The translations under genes were made by a program, and so were the position numbers. A stretch of 32,940 nucleotides of DNA from Planctomycetota bacterium (GTDB lineage Bacteria > Planctomycetota > UBA1135 > GCA-002686595), in the NCBI GenBank assembly GCA_027083445.1, contig JALWOP010000002.1, positions 1 to 32,940 on the forward strand. The letters run 5' to 3'. Below, piece by piece: positions 7,730 to 14,670 of the stretch (position 1 is its first letter; each line of letters starts with the position of its first letter). The notes below the pieces were generated by a model. That model was not told the origin of the DNA, made no database searches, and saw only the letters and a list, made by a program, of their open reading frames with translations.

Positions 7730-8515
7730 ATGGCTTGGAGTCCCCTCGGCACCCAGTTCTGCTTGGAACTCGCTTTCGGCACCCTTTTGGGGCTCTGCCT
7801 CGTGCAGAGGGCCCCCCTGGGGCTGTTCTTCCACCGCTTGATGGGGATCACGGCTCTGCTGCCGCTCCTTCTCGCCGCTGCCGGTCCGCCTCTCTTCGCC
7901 CAGGGGAGCTGGGCTTCACCGGTCTCCCTGGCCAGCGGGGCGGCCATCGTGGGCTTTCCCATCTTCTCGGGGCCCCTCAGCAGCCGCAAGCGCACCCTGG
8001 GAGCCGCCTGGAGCACCGCCTGCTGCGGTCTGGCCCTGGTCCTCGCCGTGCGGACCGCCCCGGGCGTCGAGGGCGCCGGAGGCATGCTCCTAGGCAGCCT
8101 CTCCGCCATGGCGACCGGGGCCGTGGCGGGGGGGGTGGGGCTGGCGATGGTCGTCGGGCACTGGTATCTGACCGTGCCCCAACTGCCCGTCTCCTGGCTG
8201 AAGCGCCTCAACGGCTACACGGCGGTGGCCATGATCGCCTCGGTGATCCTCCTGACCGCCAGCATTCTCCTGAACGCCGACGCCCTCGCCGCCGCCAGGA
8301 CGCCCCTCCTGGGACCCTGGGGGCTCTTCTACCTCTCCGCCCGCGTCGCGGTCGGCCTGGTACTACCCCTGCTCTTCGCCTGGATGACAGCGGGTTCCCT
8401 GAAGTACGGGAACACCCGTTCGGCGACCGGCATCCTCTACGCCTCGACCGTCCTCGTCCTGATCGGCGCGGCGGTCTCGCTTTCCCTCCAGGATTCCTAC
8501 GGCATCCCCCTCTGA
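7730..8515 (+). CDS. Polytopic membrane protein of unknown function
   Basis: A 261-residue, very hydrophobic protein with roughly seven or eight membrane segments (about 12-30, 38-56, 66-82, 94-111, 118-145, 160-182, 196-220, 233-254). A conserved-looking GHWYLTVPQLP at about 144-154 includes a His that could bind a haem or metal, but this is a guess. I cannot assign a family. It has no Shine-Dalgarno site, and its stop is 7 bases before a second membrane-protein gene, so the two probably form one operon. Base composition is like the surroundings. Confidence 0.8.
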   Translation: MAWSPLGTQFCLELAFGTLLGLCLVQRAPLGLFFHRLMGITALLPLLLAAAGPPLFAQGSWASPVSLASGAAIVGFPIFSGPLSSRKRTLGAAWSTACCGLALVLAVRTAPGVEGAGGMLLGSLSAMATGAVAGGVGLAMVVGHWYLTVPQLPVSWLKRLNGYTAVAMIASVILLTASILLNADALAAARTPLLGPWGLFYLSARVAVGLVLPLLFAWMTAGSLKYGNTRSATGILYASTVLVLIGAAVSLSLQDSYGIPL

Positions 8516-8522
8516 TTCCACC

Positions 8523-9044
8523 GTGAGTGACCTCCCGCCTGTCCGCTGGATCGAACTCGGCCTACCCCGGCCCGACGATCCCAGCCGTCTGATCTTCCTC
8601 AAAGCTGACGGGCCCTTCGCCCTGCGGCCCTTCTACCTGAACCCCGAGGGTGAGGGTGAGATACGCTTGCACCTCGATCGGCGCACCGAGGATGGGGGCC
8701 TCACCGGCTGTATCGCCTGCGGTCACCCCGAGCTCTTCACGGTCAAGCGCTTCCCGCGCGGCCTGGGGATCGCGATTGTGGTCGTCGCCGCCCTCCTGGC
8801 GCCCTTCACCGCCTACCTGAGCCTGGCGGTCGCGGCCCTACTCGACTTCATCATCTACCACAGCGCTCCCGAAGAGGTGCACTGCTACGCCTGCGGTGCG
8901 ATCCACCGCGGTTTTCGGGACGTGCCGCGCCATCCGCGCTTCGACCGCACCATCGCCGAGCGGCTGCGCTACGGCGAGCGGGCGGTGATGGGTAGCCCCA
9001 TGCGTCCCGAGGGGACGGCGGACGCACCCGACCCGGAGCACTGA
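8523..9044 (+). CDS. Membrane protein with a zinc ribbon split around a membrane hairpin
   Basis: A 173-residue protein starting at GTG. The first 60 residues look soluble. Two CxxCG knuckles are seen, C63/C66 (CIACGH) and C121/C124 (CYACGA), that could together form one zinc ribbon. Between them, residues about 81-113 are strongly hydrophobic and long enough for a membrane hairpin, which would place both knuckles on the same face. A His/Arg-rich tail follows. I do not recognise a named family. The gene is 7 bases after the polytopic membrane gene and is closed by a 12-bp hairpin, suggesting a two-gene unit. Confidence 0.8.
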   Translation: MSDLPPVRWIELGLPRPDDPSRLIFLKADGPFALRPFYLNPEGEGEIRLHLDRRTEDGGLTGCIACGHPELFTVKRFPRGLGIAIVVVAALLAPFTAYLSLAVAALLDFIIYHSAPEEVHCYACGAIHRGFRDVPRHPRFDRTIAERLRYGERAVMGSPMRPEGTADAPDPEH

Positions 9045-9068
9045 TCCGGGCGGTCCGGACCAATGAAA

Positions 9069-9097
9069 GAAGGCCCCGCGACGCGCGCGGGGCCTTC
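9069..9097. terminator. 12-bp hairpin terminator between convergent genes
   Basis: Arms 9069-9080 and 9086-9097 pair perfectly (core GGCCCCGCG) with a 5-base loop. On the minus strand it is followed by CTTTCATT, so it suits the porin gene best, though it could also serve the plus-strand operon. A 10-bp palindrome GGTCCGGACC (9052-9061) lies beside it. Confidence 0.75.
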
Positions 9098-9155
9098 GTG
9101 GATGGTTCCGAGCGGCGCGACGCGCGCGCCGCCGGTTCGGCTCGAATCGTCTGGA

Positions 9156-10193
9156 TCAGAAGATGATCTGCAGGGAGAGGCCCAGCCAGTCGATCTCGTT
9201 GGCGGCGACGTCGGAGGTGGTCGACGAGTACTGGAAGGTCCACTTCAGGTTGTGGCCGTCCAGGTAGTTGATCACGCCCAGGTCGAGTTTGTTCTCGTCG
9301 GCGCTGTTGTCGAAGTCCTGGTAGCGCAGGCCGATTTCCCAGGTGTCCGGCTGGAGCATGTAGGTGCCCTGGATGGACCAGGGGGTGCTGTCGGCGGCCA
9401 GGGAGGCACTGCCCAGCATGCCGGTCAGGGAGCCGTTGGTGGCGACCAGGCCGGTGTCGAGGTCCATGATGTCGGCGCCGAAGCTGTAGACGTTGGTGCC
9501 GCCGTGGAACTCGAGCACGGTGCCCGAGTTGTTGTCGACGCCGCCGTCGTCCCAGAATGCGATACCAGCGGTCGCGCTCGGGTCATCGGTGCCACCGTAG
9601 GCGCCTTCGCTGTCGCTGGCACCCTCGCCCATCAGGTCGAAGGTGACGTGGCCGGCGAGCAGGTACTCGTCCGCAAGGCCATCGCTGCCGTTGGTGGCGG
9701 TGATCGACCAGGCGATCTGGTCGAAGGCACCCGAGACCATGAAGCCGGGGGTACGCGCGTTCCAGAGCTGGCCGACGACGTTGCGGTCGATGAAGAACAG
9801 CTTGCCGCTGCTGATCAGGCCGCTACGGGAAACGCCGGGCTTGAACTGGCCGAAGCGCCCGTTGACTTGCCCGCCAAGGGGGAAGTCGATGTAGGCGTCC
9901 AGCAGGACCGGGCTGTCGGCGAAGTCGGCTTGCAGTTTGTAGCCGTAGTCGCCGCGCTTGCCGGCCACGATGAAACGGACGTCGTTGACTTCAAAGCCAC
10001 CGAGGTTCAGGTCACTCGAGTTGAGGTAGGAGGTACGGATGCGACCGGACACGTTCGGGCCGGTGGTATCCAGGGCGCTGCTCGTGGTGAGCGCCTCGAT
10101 CTCCTGATCGAGGGTGGACCAATCGGTATCGGTCGCAAGGGCGCCAGTGCTGGTCACTGCCAGCGCGATGGCGCTGTAGACGAGCTTCTTCAT
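9156..10193 (-). CDS. Outer-membrane porin, phosphate-selective porin O/P type
   Basis: Trimeric-type outer-membrane beta-barrel channel. From the ATG at 10193 the protein has 345 residues; a GTG four codons earlier is an alternative. The signal peptide is clear (MKKLVYSAIALAV, cleaved after TGALA). A short helical stretch (WSTLDQEIEALTTS) precedes the barrel. Alternating amphipathic strands follow, with OprP-like features such as RGDYGYKLQADFADS, AYIDFPLGGQVNGRFGQFKPG and a C-terminal strand ending in Phe (LSLQIIF) as required for outer-membrane assembly. It is acidic and rich in Asp, Asn and Gly loops. GGAG lies 11 bases upstream of the ATG. The permeant solute is unknown; OprP itself is a phosphate channel, but relatives vary. 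Confidence 0.88.
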   Translation of the reverse strand: MKKLVYSAIALAVTSTGALATDTDWSTLDQEIEALTTSSALDTTGPNVSGRIRTSYLNSSDLNLGGFEVNDVRFIVAGKRGDYGYKLQADFADSPVLLDAYIDFPLGGQVNGRFGQFKPGVSRSGLISSGKLFFIDRNVVGQLWNARTPGFMVSGAFDQIAWSITATNGSDGLADEYLLAGHVTFDLMGEGASDSEGAYGGTDDPSATAGIAFWDDGGVDNNSGTVLEFHGGTNVYSFGADIMDLDTGLVATNGSLTGMLGSASLAADSTPWSIQGTYMLQPDTWEIGLRYQDFDNSADENKLDLGVINYLDGHNLKWTFQYSSTTSDVAANEIDWLGLSLQIIF

Positions 10194-10575
10194 GGGGTTA
10201 GACACTCCGAAAGAGGGAGACAGACAGACAGAGAGTTCAGGGATGGGGGTCTAGAGCGCGCAGAGCATGCCCCGGAGAGTCCGGGACGTCGAGAGCCTGC
10301 AATGGCTTTTTCGCGCGGGATTCCGGAGATTCCTTCGGCGGGAGTGCGGACTCCTTGGCCCCTATTTCGGGAGGACCTGGGCGGGTTTCAGCCCAAACCT
10401 AGGCAGTAGAAGGGGTTAGGTGCGCCTCCCCGACCCCGGATGTTTCGGGGTCTTTTCTGTATGCCCGCCTCCTGACGGGTAAGACAGTATTTAATGGGGC
10501 CCATGCGCCCAGGGGGTCGATTCGGGCCGCTCCTTGGCAAACCGGGCGGTGATTTTCCGTGGCTGCCCTCCGAGT
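10194..10575. other. 382-base noncoding region upstream of the porin
   Basis: This region should hold the porin promoter (minus strand) and the 3' side of arfB. It contains a short CAGA microsatellite at about 10220-10231, a 6-bp hairpin near 10271-10285, two short plus-strand frames (10267-10419 and 10302-10409), and a plus-strand intrinsic terminator at 10432-10460. I found no convincing -35/-10 pair for the porin. Confidence 0.5.
10432..10460 (+). terminator. Orphan intrinsic terminator on the plus strand
   Basis: GACCCCG (10432-10438) pairs with CGGGGTC (10446-10452) and is followed directly by TTTTCTGT, the classic form of a Rho-independent terminator. The nearest annotated plus-strand gene ends about 1.4 kb upstream, beyond another terminator, so this one implies a separate plus-strand transcript. 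Confidence 0.75.
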
Positions 10576-11001
10576 TCAGTCCTCTGGACCACGGCCCCTC
10601 TCGCGCTTGCGTGCCGACCGGCGACGCTTGGCTTCCAGGCGTCGCCGCTTCGAAGCCGCCGTGGGCCGCGTGGCTCGGCGCTGCTTGGGGACGACGAGGC
10701 CCTCACGGAGCAGCTCCCTCAGTCTGGTGCGGGCCTCCTCGAGGTTGCGGGCGCGCTCCCGGTACCGAGAGGCATGGATGACCAACTCCCCCTCGCGGGT
10801 CAGTCTGTGCTGCAGACGGGCCAGAAGGCGCTCTCTACGGGTTTCCCCGACACTGGCGCTTTCAGTGAGACTGAAGCGCAGCACCACCTTGCTCTCGACC
10901 TTGTTGACATTCTGGCCACCGGGTCCACCCGAACGGGCGAAAGAAGCCCTGAGTTCGTGGGGGGGGATGACCCAGCGAGCGGTGACCGGAAGGGGCTCCA
11001 C
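10576..11001 (-). CDS. arfB: Alternative ribosome-rescue factor ArfB (GGQ peptidyl-tRNA hydrolase)
   Basis: ArfB releases the nascent chain from ribosomes stalled without a stop codon. The 141-residue length matches E. coli YaeJ (140). The catalytic GGQ (G28-G29-Q30 in SGGPGGQNVNK) is intact, followed by the release-factor domain core (VNKVESKVVLRF). The C-terminal tail after about residue 103 is packed with Arg and Lys, as in ArfB, where it enters the empty mRNA channel. Full release factors are excluded by the missing codon-recognition domain. It starts at GTG, one base after the stop of the DUF971 gene, so the two are co-translated. Confidence 0.94.
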   Translation of the reverse strand: MEPLPVTARWVIPPHELRASFARSGGPGGQNVNKVESKVVLRFSLTESASVGETRRERLLARLQHRLTREGELVIHASRYRERARNLEEARTRLRELLREGLVVPKQRRATRPTAASKRRRLEAKRRRSARKRERGRGPED

Positions 11002-11002
11002 C

Positions 11003-11311
11003 TCAGGCGTGCCGGGGATCCTGCTCCCGCAGCCGGGTAAAGGTGTAGATCCCCGTATCGTGGCCGTCGGAGAAGCGCACTGCGATGGCGTAGTTGCCCA
11101 CGAGGCGCACGTCGGTCTGGGTCAGGTCGTCCGGCACACTGGTGGGGTCGAGCAGTGGCCTCCCGGTGAGTTCATGCACGCACTGGGCGCAGGGACAGAG
11201 GCGCCGTAGTTCGGCCGCCGTATAGACGGTCTCCCAGCCATCCGCCCACTCGATCGAGAGCTTGGCAGGGTCGCGACGGCCGATCCGAACCGGTTGGTTG
11301 GGGGCGCTCAT
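11003..11311 (-). CDS. DUF971 domain protein
   Basis: A 102-residue single-domain protein of the DUF971 (GBBH-like N-terminal) family, starting at the ATG at 11311 (the frame is open to 11374 but that extension runs into a repeat array). Residues C39, C41 and C44 in CPCAQC look like a metal site, and VGNYAIAVRFSDGHDTGIYTF at about 71-91 is the family hallmark. In other bacteria such proteins occur alone or fused to Mrp/ApbC iron-sulfur carriers, so a role in metal or iron-sulfur handling is possible but not shown here. It is followed after one base by arfB. Confidence 0.9.
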   Translation of the reverse strand: MSAPNQPVRIGRRDPAKLSIEWADGWETVYTAAELRRLCPCAQCVHELTGRPLLDPTSVPDDLTQTDVRLVGNYAIAVRFSDGHDTGIYTFTRLREQDPRHA

Positions 11312-11335
11312 CAGGCGAAATGGCCCGGCGGGGGC

Positions 11336-11390
11336 GGCAGGGGCCCGGTCGTGATGGCAAGGGCCCGGTGGCAAGGGCCCGGTGGCAAGG
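11336..11390. repeat. 14-bp degenerate tandem repeats (family A)
   Basis: GGCAAGGGCCCGGT occurs at 11356-11369 and 11370-11383, with a one-mismatch copy at 11336-11349 and a partial copy (GGCAAGG) at 11384-11390. Read on the minus strand each unit starts ACCGGGCCC, like the adjacent family B units. Confidence 0.85.
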
Positions 11391-11397
11391 AGCCAGC

Positions 11398-11439
11398 CAG
11401 TGATAGAAAGGCCCCGGTCAGTGATAGAAAGGCCCTGGT
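11398..11439. repeat. 21-bp tandem repeat overlapping the tRNA-Phe 3' end (family B)
   Basis: Units 11398-11418 and 11419-11439 differ at a single base. They share the core GTGATAGAAAGGCCC. The second unit ends on the bases that encode the ACCA tail of tRNA-Phe. Confidence 0.9.
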
Positions 11440-11511
11440 GGCCGGGACCAGACTTGAACTGGTGACCCCTTGATTTTCAATCAAGTGCTCTACCAACTGA
11501 GCTACCCGGCC
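11436..11511 (-). tRNA. tRNA-Phe (GAA)
   Basis: A 76-base cloverleaf with 7-bp acceptor stem GGCCGGG/CCCGGCC, D arm GCTC...GAGC, anticodon stem CTTGA/TCAAG with loop TTGAAAA giving anticodon GAA, T arm CCAG/CTGG region with TTCAAGT, and an encoded CCA end. It reads UUY codons. A strong promoter lies just upstream and a repeat array just downstream. Confidence 0.97.
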
Positions 11512-11523
11512 GGGGAGCGCGGG

Positions 11524-11552
11524 ATTGTCGCCCCACCTCGCCGAGCCGTCAA
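11524..11552 (-). promoter_or_regulatory. Sigma-70-type promoter of tRNA-Phe
   Basis: On the minus strand TTGACG (11552-11547), a 17-base spacer, then GACAAT (11529-11524). The -35 matches consensus at five of six positions and the -10 at four of six. The tRNA 5' end is 12 bases downstream of the -10, leaving a very short leader. Confidence 0.75.
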
Positions 11553-11615
11553 AGGGGGTAGAGCAGGTTTTTCGGACGGCTGCGGTCTTTCTCGCCGGAT
11601 GGGGGAGTTCTGCGT

Positions 11616-12581
11616 TCACCGCCGGCAGGGGTCTTCCTCGGGGCCCATCCCGGGGTCATCACCCCCAAGGAGTTCTCGGGCGACGGCTACGTCCCTGGCG
11701 ATCTGCTCGATCAGCGCGTCCAGGCCCTCGAAGCGGCGCTCTGCCCGTAGGTGCGCGACGAACTCCACCTCGAGGCTCTGTCCATAGAGTTCCTCCTCAC
11801 AGTCCAAGAGGTGTACCTCGATGCGAGGCCTTGCAGCCGCCCTACCCTCCAGGGTGGGCCGGAAGCCGATGTTGGTGACCGCGCTTTGCCACCCGTGTCC
11901 GAGCCGTCGGGCCCGGCAGGCGTAGACCCCCGCCGGTGGATGCAACTCGTGGTGTAGGTCGAGGTTGGCCGTGGGAAAGCCCAGGCGGCGGCCCAGCCCG
12001 TCACCGCGAACGACCGTCCCCAGGACGGAAACCGCCCGCCCCAGCATGCGCGCCGCCCCCGCCAGGTCACCGAGTTCGACCGCCTCGCGAATGGCCGTAC
12101 TCGAAACGGCGCGCTGATCCACGGAAACGCGCGGGACCACGTCGATGGGGTAGCCGAGCCGTTCCAAGAGTTCGGGACCACCGCTGCGGTCTCGACCGAA
12201 CTTACTGTCGAAACCCAAAACGAAGCGCTGGGCACGCAGAGCTGAAATGAGGATCTTCTCGACAAACTCCTCGGCCGGAGTGTTCCGCAGCCGCTCGTCA
12301 AAAGCCAGGGCCAGCGTGTGCCCCACGCCCGCCCGCCGAAAAAGCTCGAGCCGGTGTTCCAGGGAAGTCAGTGTCTTGGGTGCCCGACCCAGGAGTACCT
12401 CTTTGGGATGCGCCGTAAAGGTCACGACGGTCGGGACGAGTCCACCTTCGCGGGCGCGCTCGACGTTCTTGGCCAGGATGGCCTGATGGCCCAGGTGAAT
12501 CCCGTCGAAGACGCCGATGGAAACCACCGATCCGGCGAATCCTGTCCGCGGGAGGCCTGCGATCGCACGGGAGACGAGCAC
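11616..12581 (-). CDS. ribF: Bifunctional riboflavin kinase / FAD synthetase RibF
   Basis: Makes FMN from riboflavin and then FAD. The 321-residue protein has the usual two domains: an N-terminal nucleotidyltransferase (GVFDGIHLGHQ at 23-33, TFTAHPKEVL at 54-63, VSSTAIREA at 159-167) and a C-terminal kinase (GDGLGRRLGFPTANLDL at 193-209, with the PTAN Mg/ATP site; GVYACRA; VTNIGFRPT). Length is typical (about 305-320). It starts at GTG two bases after the stop of def, with no visible Shine-Dalgarno site, so translational coupling to def is likely. The tRNA-Phe gene follows about 100 bases downstream under its own promoter. Confidence 0.96.
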   Translation of the reverse strand: MLVSRAIAGLPRTGFAGSVVSIGVFDGIHLGHQAILAKNVERAREGGLVPTVVTFTAHPKEVLLGRAPKTLTSLEHRLELFRRAGVGHTLALAFDERLRNTPAEEFVEKILISALRAQRFVLGFDSKFGRDRSGGPELLERLGYPIDVVPRVSVDQRAVSSTAIREAVELGDLAGAARMLGRAVSVLGTVVRGDGLGRRLGFPTANLDLHHELHPPAGVYACRARRLGHGWQSAVTNIGFRPTLEGRAAARPRIEVHLLDCEEELYGQSLEVEFVAHLRAERRFEGLDALIEQIARDVAVARELLGGDDPGMGPEEDPCRR

Positions 12582-12583
12582 GG

Positions 12584-13120
12584 TCAGGAGCGTGTGCTCT
12601 TGTAGCGTTCGACCAGCTCGGCCAAGGCTGCTCGGTTCTTCAGTTTGTCCGCGGGCGACATGCGATCGACGAGCAGGATACCCTCGAGATGATCGTATTC
12701 GTGCTGCACGACACGGCTTTCGAAACCCGAAAACTCCTGTTCAAATCGATTTCCCTTTATGTCATAAGCCTCGACCGTGCAACGGTCGGGCCGTTCGATC
12801 TCGGCATAGATACCGGGAAAGGAGAGGCAGCCCTCCTCATAGAGCGATTTGTCGCCGTCCCGGGAGACGATGACCGGGTTGATCAGGATGCGATTCGCCT
12901 CGGGTTGCTCGGGATCGCCCTCGGGATTGTAAACCAAGATACGGCGGTCCAATCCCACCTGCGGGGCTGCCAAGCCGACACCCTTGCTCGTGAACATCAG
13001 TTCGAGCATGGCTGCAACCGTACGTTCGAGGCCGGCATCGAAATCGGTGACCGGAGTCGCCGTGCGACGCAGGATCGGGCTGGGATAGAGGGTGAGGGCG
13101 AATTCCAGGGCCTCGGACAT
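12584..13120 (-). CDS. def: Peptide deformylase
   Basis: Removes the formyl group from the N-terminal Met of nascent proteins, using a bound metal ion. The protein from the ATG at 13120 has 178 residues. All three motifs are present: GVGLAAPQVG at 47-56, EGCLS at 96-100 (metal ligand C98), and HEYDH at 140-144 (ligands H140 and H144, catalytic E141). The frame continues far upstream but only as antisense of the TPR gene. It is the first gene of a minus-strand unit with ribF and is divergent from the TPR gene. Confidence 0.97.
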   Translation of the reverse strand: MSEALEFALTLYPSPILRRTATPVTDFDAGLERTVAAMLELMFTSKGVGLAAPQVGLDRRILVYNPEGDPEQPEANRILINPVIVSRDGDKSLYEEGCLSFPGIYAEIERPDRCTVEAYDIKGNRFEQEFSGFESRVVQHEYDHLEGILLVDRMSPADKLKNRAALAELVERYKSTRS

Positions 13121-13147
13121 GGACGGGGAAGGCGCGGTTGGAGTGAA

Positions 13148-13176
13148 TTGACGACGCTGACAGCCTCCCATACTAT
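13148..13176. promoter_or_regulatory. Sigma-70-type promoter for the TPR gene; possible bidirectional -10
   Basis: On the plus strand TTGACG (13148-13153), a 17-base spacer and TACTAT (13171-13176) sit about 82 bases before the TPR start. The same AT patch read on the minus strand gives TAGTAT (13175-13170), a possible -10 for def, though its -35 is poor. Confidence 0.55.
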
Positions 13177-13264
13177 CTCCGCAGGCCCTCCTGCGGTCGA
13201 CCTGCCCGCCCCGCTCCGGTCCCTCGCCGGCGGGGCGCCCGTTCGTTCGAGGGGAGCGTGAATC

Positions 13265-14605
13265 GTGGTCGACTATTCGAAGCACATCCAGAAGGCAGAG
13301 GAAGCGGTTCGCCGCCGCAACTACGACTTTGCCATCCAGCTCTACCAGCAGCTCCTCGAGATCGATCCGGACGTCGGGGAGGCGCGGGCGGGGCTGCGCA
13401 CGGCCCTGCGCCGGCGCCACGAGGCCAAGAAGGGCGGGAAGCTCTTCGGGAAAATCGCGGGGGCCGCTCCCCTGACGGTGGCAAGGGGTCTGGCCAAGGC
13501 CCGCAAACACGACGCCGCTGCGAAGCAGGCCGAGCAGTACCTCGCAAGAAACCCCCTGGATGTGGAGGCCAACCTCTTCCTGGGGAGCTGCCTGGAGGCG
13601 GCGGGGCACTACAACTCGGCCCTGGCCGTGTATGAATTCCTGAGCGAGATCGCCCCCCGGAACCCGGAAGGCCTGCGCCGCGCCGGGGGGATGATGCGCG
13701 TCAAGGGCGACCCCGAGAAGGCTTTGGAGTACTACGAACGTGCCCTCGAGGCGGATCCCCGCGATCGTGAGGCGATCAAGGCGCGCAAGGATCTGGCGGC
13801 GGAGGTGGCCCTGGAACGATCCCGCTTCGACCAGGTCGAGCACAGCCGCGAGCAGATCGTCGACAAGGAGGAGGCCGAGCGCCTCGAGCGCTCCCAGCGC
13901 ATCCACCGTTCGCCCGAGGAGCTACGGGAGGAGTTGGAGCGGCTGGAGGGCCGCTTCGCCGAGGACTCCTCCGACGTCGATCTCATGCTCGAGATGGCCA
14001 CGATCCACGAGAAGCTGAAGGATCCCGAGGCCGCCCTCGACCTGGTGCGCCGGGCCCAGAGCTATCGCAAGGAATCGGCGGATCTGCGGGACCGCCTGGC
14101 CCTCCTGGAGCGCAAGACGCTCAAGAAGGCCATCGCTCGCGCGGACAAGGCCGGCGACCAGGCCCTGGCGGACCGACTCGAGGGTGAGCTGCGGGAGCTG
14201 GAGCTGGCGGATCTGGAGCGCCGCCTCGAGCTGACGCCCGGAGATGCCCGCCTGCGCCTCGATCTGGGGCGGGCCTACCTGCGAGCGGAGCGGTTGGACG
14301 AGGCCGCCGGCGAGCTCCAGAAGGCGACCGGGGACCCCCGGACCGAGAATGAGGCGCGCATCGAGCTGGCCCGCTGCTTCCGCCAGAAGGGGTACCTGGA
14401 CCTGGCCAAGAAGGAGTTCCAGCGGGCCCTGGACGCCCGTCCCGCGGTGGACGAGCGTGCCCGCGAGATCCTGTACAATCTCGGCTCGATCGCCGAGACG
14501 GAAGGGGACGCAGCCGAAGCGCGTGCCTTCTACTCACGCATCTTCGAGGTCGACATCGGCTATCGGGATGTGGCGGCGAAGATGGAACAACTCAAGAGCG
14601 ACTGA
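13265..14605 (+). CDS. Tetratricopeptide-repeat protein
   Basis: A 446-residue soluble protein without signal peptide or membrane segment, built almost wholly of helical repeats. TPR-like units are visible at about 7-40 (AEEAVRRRNYDFAIQLYQQLLEI), 82-115, 116-149, 150-180 (GDPEKALEYYERALEADP), then a charged helical middle (about 185-330), and more TPRs at 335-445 (GRAYLRAERLDEAAGELQKA; QKGYLDLAKKEFQRALDA; AEARAFYSRIFEVD). TPRs hold protein partners; the partner is unknown. The start is GTG with GAGGGGAG eight bases upstream, and a good promoter lies about 90 bases before it. rpsT follows 65 bases downstream. Confidence 0.9.
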   Translation: MVDYSKHIQKAEEAVRRRNYDFAIQLYQQLLEIDPDVGEARAGLRTALRRRHEAKKGGKLFGKIAGAAPLTVARGLAKARKHDAAAKQAEQYLARNPLDVEANLFLGSCLEAAGHYNSALAVYEFLSEIAPRNPEGLRRAGGMMRVKGDPEKALEYYERALEADPRDREAIKARKDLAAEVALERSRFDQVEHSREQIVDKEEAERLERSQRIHRSPEELREELERLEGRFAEDSSDVDLMLEMATIHEKLKDPEAALDLVRRAQSYRKESADLRDRLALLERKTLKKAIARADKAGDQALADRLEGELRELELADLERRLELTPGDARLRLDLGRAYLRAERLDEAAGELQKATGDPRTENEARIELARCFRQKGYLDLAKKEFQRALDARPAVDERAREILYNLGSIAETEGDAAEARAFYSRIFEVDIGYRDVAAKMEQLKSD

Positions 14606-14670
14606 TCCAGAGCGTTTGACGACCGTCGGGACCGATCCCCGGCGGTCGCCTGACACTGTTCGAAGAACCC

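Noticed and set aside
10220-10231. CAGA microsatellite as a phase-variation tract for the porin
   Set aside because: It has only three repeat units and lies outside the coding frame; too short to be likely phase variable.
9063-10409. A 448-codon plus-strand open frame
   Set aside because: It is antisense to the porin. Only its last 35 codons (10302-10409), lying outside the porin, are kept as a low-confidence candidate.
11436-11511. tRNA-Phe as an integration site of a mobile element
   Set aside because: There is no integrase, no second tRNA-end copy at distance and no foreign-looking DNA; the repeats are local and short.
14616-14655. TTGACG before rpsT as a promoter
   Set aside because: No -10-like hexamer lies 16-18 bases downstream; the region there is pure GC.
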